Part shown: in pieces, positions 36,401 through 47,571 of the stretch
Layout: each line of letters starts with the position of its first letter
Numbering within the stretch: position 1 is the first letter of the stretch
Assembly: GCA_016169945.1 (NCBI GenBank)
Contig: JADLSH010000236.1
Location: 2,652,001-2,716,000, forward strand
DNA: 64,000 nucleotides
From: Trachythela sp. YZ-2020
Lineage: Eukaryota > Cnidaria > Anthozoa > Malacalcyonacea > Clavulariidae
Reading direction: 5' to 3'
Notes under the pieces: generated by a model
What the model saw: the letters and a program-made list of their open reading frames with translations, nothing else
What the model was told of the DNA's origin: nothing
The model's database searches: none
Translations under genes and position numbers: made by a program

Positions 36401-38867
36401 CACCACCCACCAGTGTATAACACATGTGAGAGTATGGATTCTGTCTTCGCCACGGTGAAGGCTGGCTTCCTTCGCAATGCATTGGCAGAAGAAGCATAAA
36501 CTGAAATTACTGATCTGGATGAAAATAGAAAAAGAAAGAAAATAAAATTACGTTAAATAAATAAAATTGCCAGTATATATAAAATGTATTGAAAAAATAC
36601 TGTAATATGTATAAAAATATAATTATATAACATGCGGTTCGTTCAAATTTCACTAAAGCACAATAATATATTAGCACATTTCCGCGTGGTTTTACGTTTT
36701 ACTGCGGAAATATCGTCCCTTGTTAATCAAAATTTTTTTGTTTATTTTATGGATATGGGTATTGTAGAATGTATTGTAATTGTAAGTATATGTTTGAAAA
36801 TGAGAATGAACTGTTCGTGCGTTTTTTATATTACGACTTGCTACTTGCAACACTATGTCTATACCAGGTTGTTATTGGATTTGTGCGAAGCGACATATGG
36901 TACATACTTGACTTGTGCTAAATGCAAATTGAAACAGATATTCAGTTCGCGCGGCATAATTATAACTTAATTTGTTTTTGTAAACTAATTCCAGATATAT
37001 ATAATTGATTATATAATATATAGAACGCATAGTCCCTCTTTATAAATTTTTTTTAATAGTTTCATTCTTTTTTCTCTACTGTAATAATATAGGTAAAAGG
37101 TTAAGTTTTATTTTAAAGCAAGGCTATGGCCCATGCGGTGCTGCTTTAGTAATAGTTTTTTCCCACGTTTAGAGAGAAACAGGAAGTTATATACTTTATA
37201 TATTTTAAGAGTACTTTTTAACAAAAAACAAAACAAAACAATACAAATAATATAAAAATATTCATCAATTATTAAACACAAGCAATAAATGTATTTTGCG
37301 CGCAACGCAACATGTATACACGTATATCACAAAAAACATATCAACTATCAACCTGTTTACGAGGTTGTTGTATTATGTTATGTGGGCCTTACAATCATGA
37401 ACTTTTAATCATGAACTTTCACTGTCACTGTTGTGATGTTGAAAACGCTCTGACGTTTGGCTTGTTTTCGTTGTTTTTCTGCAAGTATATTTATGACTCA
37501 TTCATATTTATTTTTATAGAAAATAAAATTTTATATATATCTGGCGAAGAGAGCATTTTATTTAGAAATAAGTAACAACGTTATTTTGTTTAGTACGCGT
37601 TACGAATCCCAGAACGAGAAGAAAACTATTTCTAAAATTGTTAATGCAATGCATAAAAAAAAAAAAACATTGACATTTTCAAAAAAAAAGTTTACTGTAA
37701 CTGTAAATCAAAGGAAAATCGAACTAAACTAACATAATAAAAAGGTCAATGCTAAACCCCAGTCAAAGCAAGTGGAACTACCCGCAATTCTGTATTCTGT
37801 AAAATCTATTCACCATTACCTACATTTTGTTTGATGAATTTTACCGTTAACACAAAATCGTCAAAATCGGGAAGTAAGGAAGTGGCGACTGGTCGTTCAA
37901 CAAGTTTATTTGACAACAGTGCAACAATGCACGAAGACCTGAGAACAGCGCTGATTCGCCTTTGAACATGATGTCAATTCGTTCCAAGATTCATCAACTC
38001 ACTTCATTATTCGTTTTTTTAAATTTTTTTTTTGTTAGTTTCTTCAAATCTGTCTTGCTGGAACAACATCAGTTTCGCCCGAAGAATCGGCCGTGTCGAC
38101 AAGACACTTCAGTTTCACGCTTTTTCGTAGTTTTATTTTTCGTAGTTTTATATTTAGATTTGGACATGCCTGCTGCGGTGAAACGCCCAACGATCGAACG
38201 AAATTGAAATCGTGTAAATTAAATCGTTTCCGAACTTCGCAACCCTTTACTTGCAACTTCCCCCTTATAGCCGCCCACAAATATAGTTCGGAACTCAAGT
38301 TCAACTGTAAATGAAATGAAAGTTACAAAAACTTTGAAAACGTACTGATTTGTGGTGCTCTTTTTTTCTCGACTTATTCTTTATCTTTGCAGTCTTAGAT
38401 AAAGTATCAACACTTCATACTACAATTATTACAAGTTTTAATTTTATTTACAACAATTACAAGCTAGTAATTTAGGGATAAATTTAAAAACATTTCCCAA
38501 AGACAACAATTTTGATTTTGCATTTACATAGTTTATGATACATTTACGAATACAGCGAGTTAAGCCTGCGTATATGAATATATTTACAATATATGCACTA
38601 TAATTATTGTGTTAATAGTTCTTTTATGCAACGTGTTTCTTTCTATATTAATACCTATCATGTACTATTGTCATCAGTTTTTTGTTGTCCAATACTATTT
38701 ATAACATTAAAAATGGTTATACAGTTTCCTAAAGTGTGTTCTTGACTCAGTACAGTTATCTCTTCCCATGCATGTACTATATATAGCTACAACCGATGCG
38801 TTCCACTATATAATTCCGATATATAGGCTGTACAATTTCACCATTAACAATGCGGTATGAAATGACA
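33480..38867. other. Intergenic between TNF pseudogene and gene B, no gene seen
   Basis: About 5.4 kb without a supportable gene. It contains an inverted pair (35391-35500 and 38205-38315, both with gagttccgaacta and gttgcgaagttcgga), AT-rich tracts (36500-37600), poly-A runs near 37650, and at 38330-38560 sequence duplicated at 30281-30540. A line such as aggggagcatgcccccggac near 34190 resembles a dispersed repeat also seen near 24770. Confidence 0.4.
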
Positions 38868-41800
38868 TTAAGGATGAATCATGAATGCGCCAAAGAATGA
38901 TTCAGTCTTACTATACATGAACAGATTCTTGTATTGTGTACGAACACTAATTCTCTGACCAGCCCGAATCTCAAACACTCCTCCAATATAATTGGTGTTG
39001 TACTTTCTTGTAGAACTTATGATTGACTTAACTGCCTTAAGCTCTGGTTTATTGTCAATGTAGAGGGAAAAACTATATAATGATGGAGCACCGTCTCTTG
39101 AGTATAATTGACAATAAATGTAGTAATATCCTGTTTGACCAATATTTAGATAACCATTTGAGTAAGTCATTTGTCCCTTCACATGACGAGCACTCCACGA
39201 TTTCAGTAGGTACGCTGTAATTAAGCAAAGTCAAAACACGAATATGTGAAACTATGTAAACATTGTAACGAACTATATATAGTTCTGGAATGGCTGGTCT
39301 TTGATGTCATGATCGTAAAGTTTGAAGCAAAGGCAATGGATTGTCAAGACGAGCTACTGGAAGACGTATATGCATCTTGACAAAATAGCGCTCGATACAG
39401 TTTTTCCAAAAATGGAAAATTAACGATTTACGTCCGACTTTTTGGACAATTATTACTTGTTGGAAAACAAAGAGTGTATGACTTTTATAAAGTGGTATCG
39501 AAAGAGTTTGAATTTTTTAACAAAGGTCACAGAATTTTATGAAATAAATATTGGGGGTCACCGAATTAGCTACAGTGGAACCCCGTTAATACGGTCACTA
39601 ACGGGCCGAAATAATATCGCCGTATTAACGGGGTGGCCGTATTAACGGGGTAAGATCAAATGTATTAGTGTTTTGCTGGGACAAAAAAAAGTGACCGTAT
39701 TATCGAGGTGGCCGTATTAACGGGGTGGCCCTAAGGCGGGGTTCCACTGTACTTTAATTGAAACGTCATTGTTGCCATAGCAACGGCAGTCACGTGACCT
39801 TTGTTAAAAAATTCTCTTTCGATCTTACTTTATAAAAGTCATACACTCTTTTTTTTCCAACAAGTAATAATTGTACAAATCGTTAATCGTTAATTTTCCA
39901 TTTTTGAAAAATCGGTATCGAGTCACCGTGTCTGTAATCGTTTTCCGGCATTGTTGCCAAAATCATTTGAGAGCCATAAGGACAAATGTAACTAGTTTTT
40001 TTATATCGTCCACGTATGGAAACCGCAATTTAAAAATGGCCAAGGTTTCGTGCTAAAGGTTATGGTGCAGCTTTGAATTTTTTTTTACCTGGTTGACGTT
40101 TCTTTTCAGTTAAAGATGGCTCGATACAGTTTTAAAAAATTCAGGTGTCCAACACTTTGAAATTTTTAAACTCCGTATTTTTAGGTATTTTTAGGTATCG
40201 GGGTTTTCATATATTTTGATCTTACTAGTTTCAAATTATGTTAGTTTTAGTAACACATAGTTCGTTGCTATGGCAACATACGCGTACGAAATTCACTCCA
40301 ATATAGCCTATCGCCTCGTGTAGTTGGAAAAGAAGCATGGTGACCCCCAATTTTTTTTCGTGCATTATTTTATTTGCAAGACGGACTAACAATAAGCAAA
40401 ATATACAAAAATTCTGTAATGTCAATTTTTGGAAAAAGGCAAAAATGTCGTTTTCTTCAATAATTTTTTTTTAGCATTACAGAATTTTTTTATTTTTGGT
40501 ATAAAGAAAGATTTTTGCGGTGTAATATACACAGCATGCAAAATTTGAACATAAGTCACCGGAAAAAATAATGAGATATAGCGCATTGTTTTTCAAAAAT
40601 GGAATTTTTTAATGACGTCAGCAATTGACATGAAAACGATATATAACACGCGCAATGACGCGAGATGGCGCGAGCAACTGCTCATGTCAGGTCATTTTGG
40701 AAGTTCTTTCGTTAATATTCCCGCTCGCACAAATGGTCACGCGGGATTGTTCATATAGTATGAAGTTTTGTTTTCTCGATTCTTCAATTGTGATTACTAT
40801 ATCGAGCCACCTTAACACAAATATATGATAAGTTTAATGTTTACCTCCTCTTACAATGTCTGCCTTTGTTGGTTTTTGTTCCCCACCATGTCCAACAATA
40901 TGAGCTGACTGAGAAAACTACACAAGTATTTGTGAAGCAGAAATAATGTTGGCCAGAATGTATGAAAATACTTCAGGGACCCGATGCAAAGCAGTATTTT
41001 TCCAGGTTTATTGCTCGTTGCAATGATGTGGTTACCGATGATTGTGGTTGGGGGTAGAAAGGTATGGATATTTGGGGGTAGAAAGGTATGGATATTTGGG
41101 GATAGAAAGGTATGGATATTTGGGGATAGAAAGGTATGGATATTTGGGGATAGAAAGGTATGGATATTTGGGGATAGAAAGGTATGGATATTTGGGGATA
41201 GAAAGGTATGGATATTTGGGGGTAGAAAGGTATGGATATTTGGGGATAGAAAGGTATGGATATTTGATCAGTAAAATTGGTTGTCAAATGAAATGTTTCA
41301 AAGTAACGAAATATCATGCAGTACCCTAAGTTGTGATACTAAAGAGTTTTTTCATGCAGTAGTGTTGTTACACGTCATTGAGTGTTTGCAAAAGTGAATT
41401 GTTTGTGATTCAGTCATTCGATGAACAAGAGCAAGTTTAACAGCAAACTACACGTCTATAAGACTGTATCTATACATAGAAAAGACAGGAAAGACCTACC
41501 GTAATTTCTAGTTCACCTTTATCACCTATAATATATAAACATCAATGGTTAGCTTCCGTAAAATGTGTTTGTGTTTCGATCTATACATATGCATTTATAT
41601 ATATTTGTACCAGAAGACAATATAGGATCGTTAATACGAGAGTTTTACGAATGACCTTTACTTCCTTTATCCCCATTATTCCCCGTTGATCCTGGGCGTC
41701 CTGACTGTCCTGGTATTCCAGGTGTTCCGTTGTAGCCATTTCGTCCCATTGACCCTAACAAAAGTTGCAAACATTTAATATGTGACAAGTTAAAAAACAC

Positions 41801-43977
41801 GGATTTTGCAGCCTTTACACCCGGGGAAGAGATCATGAATTGCGGTAATTGATAACACCGATAACGATTCTACCTTTAGGGTTAATATATAGCACACTAG
41901 GCTCATTAGTAATTTTTAAAAACGTAATATTTTATGTCTCACATATCGAAAGCTTTACGAAATGAACAAATCATGCTTTTCCATGAAACAGAACAATTAT
42001 AATAATGTATTTAATCTACTAAGGTCCTGATGTTTAGGATATTTTTAATATATGTTAAGCATATACGTTTTGGATCTTCAAAATGGAGAGGGACTCACAG
42101 GGACGTGAAATATAAATTTGGCCCGTCTTACCTGGAAAACTGTATCGTCCAAAATATCATTAAGACCGTTTGAATATTTCAAAATCATGGTTATTTTTCT
42201 TAGTATAGGACCGACTATTTGCTTGGAAATATTATTTGGATAAATTTGGAGGTAAATGTCCAATTTTTTGTTATATAAATATTTATGTGAAGATTTTTTT
42301 GTAAATTTAGGCTTTTCCACCACAGCAAAATATATAATTAAAAAATCGCTATAATAAAATCCATTGTTATATAATTATGATATTTCCGTTATGAAATATA
42401 TATAACAACGTTATTATACAGCCCTCAAACTAAACAACTCGCAGTTCGTGCGTGGGATGGAAAACGGTCTTAAAACGGTTTTTTAACCTTTACCGCTCAA
42501 CTGACTCAAGTCATTGCTCCAGTTATATATGAAGCTCAGTGCAAGTACATATATAACTCGATAAGGAGGGAACTTAACTTTTGGCAATTTTTGCCGCAAA
42601 TTGCAATGCAATTTCGGACACAGCGCGATGTTAAGTAAAAAGTATATTCGCAGAGATTTTGAGCATGAATCTCGTTTTACTTTGCCCATATTTGTCTTGT
42701 CAAATATGCCCAGAAGGCAACAAACAAAGAAATGGATGAGCATGATACTATCGGTGGAGTGAAACGCGGGCCATGTTCGTTGTTTTTCTGTACGTACATT
42801 TCTAGATAACATGGCTCTGTGCAGAAATTGCATTGCAAGTAGCAGCAAAAATTGCCCCCTGTGGCCATTACTCAAGTATCTAAATTCCTGTGTAAAGTTC
42901 CGTTAAATTACACTTTAAAAGAAGATAAACATCACCTCTATCCCCTTTATCTCCTTTCGCTCCGAGGATTCCTGGTTCACCATTTTGTCCTAGGAAAAGC
43001 CGAGATCAGAAACAATTATAAATTGGCAGAAAATACCTCCAGATTCTGTTAGGCCATTCTTTTGCTTCATTATTGCAGTTTCATTGTCGTTTAAACATAC
43101 CCTTTCGTCCTCGTTTGCCTCGAGAGCCTAAATTATTGGAAATAAACCGTCTGAAGAGAACATATATTATGTTTTACTGACAAAAAATATGTAAGTTGAT
43201 ATTCTTGCCTTTTTGTCCTTTTCCCCCTCTTTGACCTCTGCCTGTAATAAAATGGTTATATTGTAGTATTGTACTATTGGTATAGCTAAGAATATGATAG
43301 TAAGTACAATGTTTCACAGTACAAGTGATATTTGAAAATTTTACCAAAGTCATGACTCATATTTCGCTTTCTTACGATAGATAAGGCAGTAAATGTAGCG
43401 TTTAAAATTATTTAAAACAAAATAATTATTTCGGTTTATTGATTCAATTTATTTGATTTTAAATAGTTTCATATTACAGTATTATGCATCTCCTTAAAAT
43501 ATCTCACCACAACAACTTGGTTTGGCATTTCTTTTATTTCGCAAAATTTGTGGTATTCCATCATTGCCGTTTTCTTCTTCAGTGCCCTCTTCATATTCAT
43601 CCATTTCCTAAAGATGAAGTCAGTTCTATTTAAATCTATTTTCGAAGGTGGCTTCTCTATTGTTTATAAGCCTACAGTGTTCTGACCTTTGACATGTATT
43701 GAAATCTATTTCGTTCTTGTGTCTCCAAATCGTTGTTTTGCTCTTCAATCTCTCCTTCATTTCCTGACTTGATATATCCATGGTTTCTTAACATGTCCCT
43801 GAGCTCTTTATTTTCTTGTTCTTGCTGAGCAATGTGGTTGCTCAATTGTATTTGAACATGCGTCATTGCCACAAACAATAATATTGTGAATATGGCGTGA
43901 ACAGTCGTGAAAAATATCATTGAACGTCCTTTAAACACCTGAACCGATTCCTTTTTTTCTAATTCACTCTTAGTCAT
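38868..43977 (-). CDS. TNF gene B: type II membrane collagen-TNF ligand (EDA-like), complete
   Basis: Nine minus-strand exons fit with consistent phases: 43687-43977, 43508-43607, 43209-43241, 43101-43127, 42936-42989, 41656-41754, 41500-41525, 40845-40908 and 38868-39214, totalling 346 codons plus stop. Order: about 20 cytoplasmic residues, membrane segment (IFFTTVHAIFTILLFVAM), coiled and acidic linker, RNKR furin-type site followed by SCC, about 24 Gly-X-Y triplets with a few breaks, then a TNF domain (SAHIVGHGG, YSNGYLNIGQ, GYYYIYCQL, ending FGAFMIHP). This architecture matches ectodysplasin-type ligands, which are cleaved at the furin site and act as soluble trimers on TNF receptors. The intron after 43209 uses a GC donor, conserved in the pseudogene copy. 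The orthologous vertebrate gene cannot be assigned from sequence alone. Confidence 0.88.
39400..39925. mobile_element. Fold-back element in a gene B intron, with a nested MITE
   Basis: Left 39402-39545 (ccaaaaatggaaaattaacg, acttgttggaaaacaaagag, gtatgacttttataaagt, aacaaaggtcac) is matched in reverse complement by 39795-39920. A separate MITE sits between the arms. There is no coding capacity. Outer limits may extend further, since the gctcgatacagttt block recurs at 39394 and 40119 and in inverted form near 40800. Confidence 0.75.
39573..39749. mobile_element. 177-bp pogo/Tigger-like MITE
   Basis: The ends are inverted copies, CAGTGGAACCCCG and CGGGGTTCCACTG, flanked by TA on both sides. 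The interior repeats ggccgtattaacggggtgg several times. Elements with CAGTGGAACC-type ends and TA target sites belong to the pogo/Tigger side of Tc1/mariner. This copy is non-coding and is nested in a larger fold-back element. Confidence 0.85.
39926..40840. other. Intron of TNF gene B, no further feature
   Basis: AT-rich intron sequence between the last two coding exons of gene B. No exon or transposon frame is seen beyond the fold-back remnants noted nearby. Confidence 0.4.
41054..41268. repeat. 24-bp minisatellite in a gene B intron
   Basis: About nine tandem copies of GGGGATAGAAAGGTATGGAT ATTT, some with GGGGGTAG. The unit is a multiple of three and lacks stops, which gives matching open patterns on both strands (DRKVWIFG on plus, ISIPFYPQ on minus). 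It lies between the coding exons 40845-40908 and 41500-41525 and is spliced out. Confidence 0.95.
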
Positions 43978-45091
43978 CTTTAAAACTTGATGTGTGTAGT
44001 CGCGTATGGTGGGTGCAAAAGCAATAGATGAACTTGAGACACAACGAAATTGAGTGTGTTGTTCCTGGAATTAAATCTCGCATCGACACTGAGCACTGAG
44101 ATATAATTTCTAATCACAATTTTCTATTGGCTCCTCTAGGCTAATATCAAGTTACATGTGCGATGAACGTGCAGCGAATACATTTTTCAATTCGAACATT
44201 GTGGTTAAACTCAATCAATCCATGGACCTATCATCTATTATTCAGTACATTTATCAACACACATCCCATTTCTGAATTTTCACCTTTTTGCATGAAGTGG
44301 TAACGCTAAAAAGAGGGGGAGGGGGTGGGGGGAGTTTGTTGGTGTTGGTGGTTTAATGGTTAGTGTATGGTGATTCCTTCCACCCCTGCGACCAGGATTC
44401 AATTCCTGTAATATGCAGTTGTCAGATTATAATTTTAAACACCGCAGGTTTCCTCCTGTTCTAACACTGTAAAAATAAAGGTAGCCCATTACCAGACCTC
44501 CAGAGAGAACAGTTTAGAACATTCTAATAGTGGGGGAGGGAATTCAATCCCAGTTACTGATTTGGCAAATCCTGTTTCCAACAGCAAAATTGCTGGCGCA
44601 AATTCCATTCCCAATGGTCCAAATCCCTGTGGAAAACTAGGCAAAACCCAGCTTCCAATTTTCCTTTCAGGAGCCTCAAATATAGTTTGTGGTTGTTTAG
44701 TTTTGATGGTGTGCAAAATACTCGCAAATAATTGGTGAAAGTTTAATGAGAAATGGAGAAAGGTGATTTATCGCTTTCTACGACTCTTGGCTATCGCATT
44801 AGATCCCATTGCGTTATGTGTGAAGTGTTATATAACATTGCTGAGAGTGACTTCCCGGGACTATGTTTCGTATATATTTTGTTTATACTTGCCACAAGAT
44901 AATGTTTCATAACTTTCTCTACATCTGACTCTTACAATATTTCTATTGTTTCCTCAATTGTATAAGGACTCAAACTAACAACGTTTACTAATTCCAAAAC
45001 TCGTCAAAGTAATTCTTTTCAGTTCAGAAAAATGAACCATTCTGTTTGGGTAGGAAAACAGCAATGTACTACCCTGTACTTACTACGCTAT
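43978..45091. other. Intergenic between TNF gene B and the Polinton
   Basis: 5' flank of gene B, similar to 33223-33640 upstream of the pseudogene, followed by unique AT-rich sequence. A G-rich tract (44315-44335) is present. No gene is seen. Confidence 0.4.
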
Positions 45092-45097
45092 AATACC
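45092..45097. repeat. Left 6-bp target-site duplication AATACC
   Basis: AATACC directly abuts the outer end of the left terminal repeat. The identical hexamer abuts the right end at 60167-60172. Confidence 0.95.
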
Positions 45098-45469
45098 AGT
45101 AGTAGTGTACCGGGCTTAATGGACCCCCTTTCATGCACATAATTAGCACACGAACTAATTTATTCATGAACCAATGGTACGAACTAATTTATTCATAAAC
45201 CAAATTAAGTATTAGCTAATTTATTCGTCATTGATTGAGTTAATTTATTCCTGTCGCAAAACAAGACGAGCTATATTTTTCGAGATAATTTATGCTATAT
45301 TTTCTGAGATAATTTTTTCGTAAAACAACGCGAGCTATTTTCAGATTATTCCTGGTCGCAAAACAACGCGAGCTATTTTCAGAGTGTCATTTTGTTTCAA
45401 AATGTCAGAGCAAGCAGAGCAGATAATGTTAGATGTTTTAAGGGAAAATAATATAGAAATAAGTACGGA
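45098..45469 (+). repeat. Left terminal inverted repeat (372 bp)
   Basis: By eye this matches the reverse complement of 59795-60166 throughout. It holds short internal repeats (gaactaatttattcat twice; acaacgcgagctattttcag twice) and ends within what, on the right side, are the first codons of the Bcl-2-like gene. The left copy therefore carries a start codon at 45402 followed by only about 22 matching codons before sequence diverges at 45470. Confidence 0.95.
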
Positions 45470-45527
45470 GAGTTTATGTTCAAGGCATGACTTTTAAATC
45501 CTATCTTATTTCCTTAAGAGTCATCCT

Positions 45528-45611
45528 GCCCGGATGGCCGAGTTGGTAAAGGCGTTAGACTTAAGATCTAATGTGCGTTGCACTTCGTGGGTTCGAGCCC
45601 CACTCCTGGCA
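45528..45611 (+). tRNA. tRNA-Leu (anticodon TAA)
   Basis: The sequence folds as a class II tRNA. Acceptor GCCCGGA pairs with TCCTGGC except for one C-T mismatch at the fourth pair. The D arm contains GGCCGAGTTGGTAAAGGC. The anticodon arm is TTAGA-CTTAAGA-TCTAA with anticodon TAA. The long variable arm has the stem GTGC/GCAC, and the T arm is GTGGG-TTCGAGC-CCCAC. Discriminator base A follows. A and B box promoter sequences are intact and a T5 run lies at about 45619. It lies inside the Polinton between the left terminal repeat and the ATPase gene, which is unusual. It could be functional or a captured host copy; the mismatch leaves some doubt. Confidence 0.85.
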
Positions 45612-45697
45612 AAATACTTTTTCTCTCTTTGAACTCCATAATTCGATTTAAATTGCTTAAGCAGGGCAGATGTGTATTCATTTTGTGTTAGACTACC

Positions 45698-46332
45698 ATG
45701 GACCCCAGACTTAAGGCTTGTTTTTGCTTGCAGATTTCTGGACCGTCTGGTTCTGGCAAAACTGTTTGGGTTAAGAAGTTTCTTGAAAATATAGATAAAA
45801 TGATTGACCGAAAAGTTGATCAAATCATATATTGCTATGGAGAATACCAGCCTATTTTTGATGAAATCCGACAAAAAATACCAAAGATACAATTTTACGA
45901 AGGCTTCCCAGATGTCAAAAGTATGACTGATCCATCGTTTCATACCGTAATGATAATTGACGACCTTCAAAATGAGTTACTTGATAACTTAGAATTAGCA
46001 AACTTATTTACAAAAGGCAGTCATCATAGATCAATATCCGTGATATTTTTGCAGCAAGCTTTGTATAATAAAGGCAAATTTTCTCGCTTATGTTCGCTCA
46101 ATTGCCACTATATGGTGGTGTTCAAAAGTCCCAGGATCAAACAGTTATTTCTACACTTGCTCGACAAATGTATCCGGGCTGCGGTCAGTACTTAACTGAG
46201 GCTTATAAAGACGCCACGGAAAGGCCTTATTCGTACTTGTTTATAGATTTACATCCACAAACAGAAGATAAATTTAGACTTCGTTCAAAAATATTTCCCG
46301 ATGATTGGCAGATTGTTTATGTACGAAAATGA
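45698..46332 (+). CDS. Polinton packaging ATPase (FtsK/HerA, A32-like), frameshifted
   Basis: This enzyme pumps DNA into capsids in Polintons and related viruses. Walker A (GPSGSGKT, residues 15-22) and Walker B (VMIIDDLQN) are clear in the first frame. Near 46128-46136 the homologous sequence moves to another frame and continues to the stop at 46332 with the C-terminal part (STLARQMYPG, YLFIDLHP, FPDDWQIVYV). As written, the first frame would end at 46195. The start is uncertain: the residues before the Walker A look unlike the family, and tttttgcttgcag just before ISGPSG resembles a splice acceptor, so an upstream exon may exist. It is first of three plus-strand genes in tight order. Confidence 0.88.
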
Positions 46333-46372
46333 TAAAAAAAGCAGAGTTTTCACAAACGCGAGTCATTTCACC

Positions 46373-46699
46373 ATGTCCGTTCACATGAGAAGGAACCTTC
46401 ATTTGCTAAAGGCTTTACAAAAAGGAAAGCCACAGTTACGCAAGGCGATTTTAAAACACGTAGAACCAAGTTGTATAAAAGCAATTTGTGATTGTGTGTT
46501 GAATATTTTAACAAGCGTGGTTAAAATATCGTCACCTCAAAAGAGGAAGCTGTCAAAACATAAAAATCATTTAAGGTTGTTAGCCGACAAAAGAGCATCT
46601 CTGAAAAGGAAGCGAAAAACATTAACGCAAAAAGGGGAAGGATTCCTAAATTTAATACTTGAACCCGTTTTGAAAGAGCTCGTGTCGTTAATTGAGTGA
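46373..46699 (+). CDS. Small basic Polinton protein ending in a GEGFL motif
   Basis: About 108 residues from ATG 46373, rich in Lys and Arg, mostly helical in appearance. It has RRNLHLLKAL near the start, a SSPQKRKLSKHK segment, and a C-terminal QKGEGFLNLILEPVL hydrophobic end. Small proteins with this layout (helical, basic, QKGGFL-like C-terminus) are a recurrent Polinton/adintovirus component. They are often compared with adenovirus core or minor capsid proteins, but the function is not established. It follows the ATPase by 40 bp and is followed after 4 bp by the next plus-strand gene. The frame is open upstream to 46301, but that part overlaps the ATPase end. Confidence 0.7.
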   Translation: MSVHMRRNLHLLKALQKGKPQLRKAILKHVEPSCIKAICDCVLNILTSVVKISSPQKRKLSKHKNHLRLLADKRASLKRKRKTLTQKGEGFLNLILEPVLKELVSLIE

Positions 46700-46703
46700 G
46701 ATT

Positions 46704-47438
46704 ATGAAGCATTCAAATAAAATGATTATGATTCCGCAAAACACCTTTGATAATTATATGAGGCAACAAAATCAAATAATCCCACCGACTGTTAAAAAAA
46801 TGGCCCAGTTAGACGATGAGATGAAATTGATTTTGGAAAGTACTGATACTACACAAGAGGAAAAAGCGAAGCTTTACAGTCAAACGTTAGAGAACTACCT
46901 TCATTTCAAGGCAAAACAGACAGATGAAAGGACCGTACCCATTTCGGTTACGCTCTCAGAAGTACCAAAGAGAGCGGCAGTCATTAATTCAACCGACCCA
47001 ATTAACAGTGCTATTAACAAAGACAAAATGACAGTGGGCGAAATTGTTGAAGTTTTACCAAAAACATTACAACCTAAAGCAAAAATGATTTTGCGACGAA
47101 TTCAGGATAATCCTGATGTTTTAAGTTGGACCAATCGGGGCGAAGTGAAATATAACGGAGAAACTTTGTCAAATACAAATATTACTAATCTTTTAGGCGA
47201 TTCGCTTAAATACCGAAAAAACAATAAGCCTAAAGGATACGAAATTTTTACAAAAGCATTGAGTGAAATTAATCTTCCAGAAGATTTAATACGCAACCCT
47301 GAACGACTTCAGCTTTTCAAAACTCATGTGTACGAAAAAACACCGGACAAGGAGAAAGACTCACCCCAAAAAGACAAAGAAGAATATTCGCCGGTGAAGA
47401 AAAGGGCTAGAAAACTACAGTGGAAAACTAACTTTTAA
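46704..47438 (+). CDS. Conserved Polinton protein of unknown function
   Basis: 244 residues from ATG 46704. The N-terminal third is a charged helical region (PPTVKKMAQLDDEM and on). The middle, about residues 105-190, contains a recurrent module: VLPKTLQPKAKMILRRI, then a segment with SWTNRGEVKYNGE and TNITNLLGD. The tail is basic with Pro (SPVKKRARKLQWK), possibly a nuclear localisation signal. Proteins with this central module are common beside capsid genes in Polinton-type elements, but I know no assigned role. The gene is the last of the left plus-strand block and converges on the RING gene. Confidence 0.65.
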   Translation: MKHSNKMIMIPQNTFDNYMRQQNQIIPPTVKKMAQLDDEMKLILESTDTTQEEKAKLYSQTLENYLHFKAKQTDERTVPISVTLSEVPKRAAVINSTDPINSAINKDKMTVGEIVEVLPKTLQPKAKMILRRIQDNPDVLSWTNRGEVKYNGETLSNTNITNLLGDSLKYRKNNKPKGYEIFTKALSEINLPEDLIRNPERLQLFKTHVYEKTPDKEKDSPQKDKEEYSPVKKRARKLQWKTNF

Positions 47439-47571
47439 GATATTTTATATATATATAGCTATGTTTAACAATTAAGTGAATAGTTTTAAATAAATTTTGA
47501 ATGAAATAATCGAGCTGAGTGGAGTAATTTTTATTATTTTCTCACACACAAAAAGTGACATTTGTTTCCCC

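Noticed and set aside
40984..41317. Repeated frames KVWIFGDR, RYGYLGIE and ISIPFYPQ
   Set aside because: A 24-bp minisatellite inside an intron of TNF gene B; spliced out.
45402..45500. Left-end copy of the Bcl-2-like start as a separate gene
   Set aside because: Only about 22 codons match before sequence diverges and a stop follows; it is the terminal-repeat copy of the right-end gene start.
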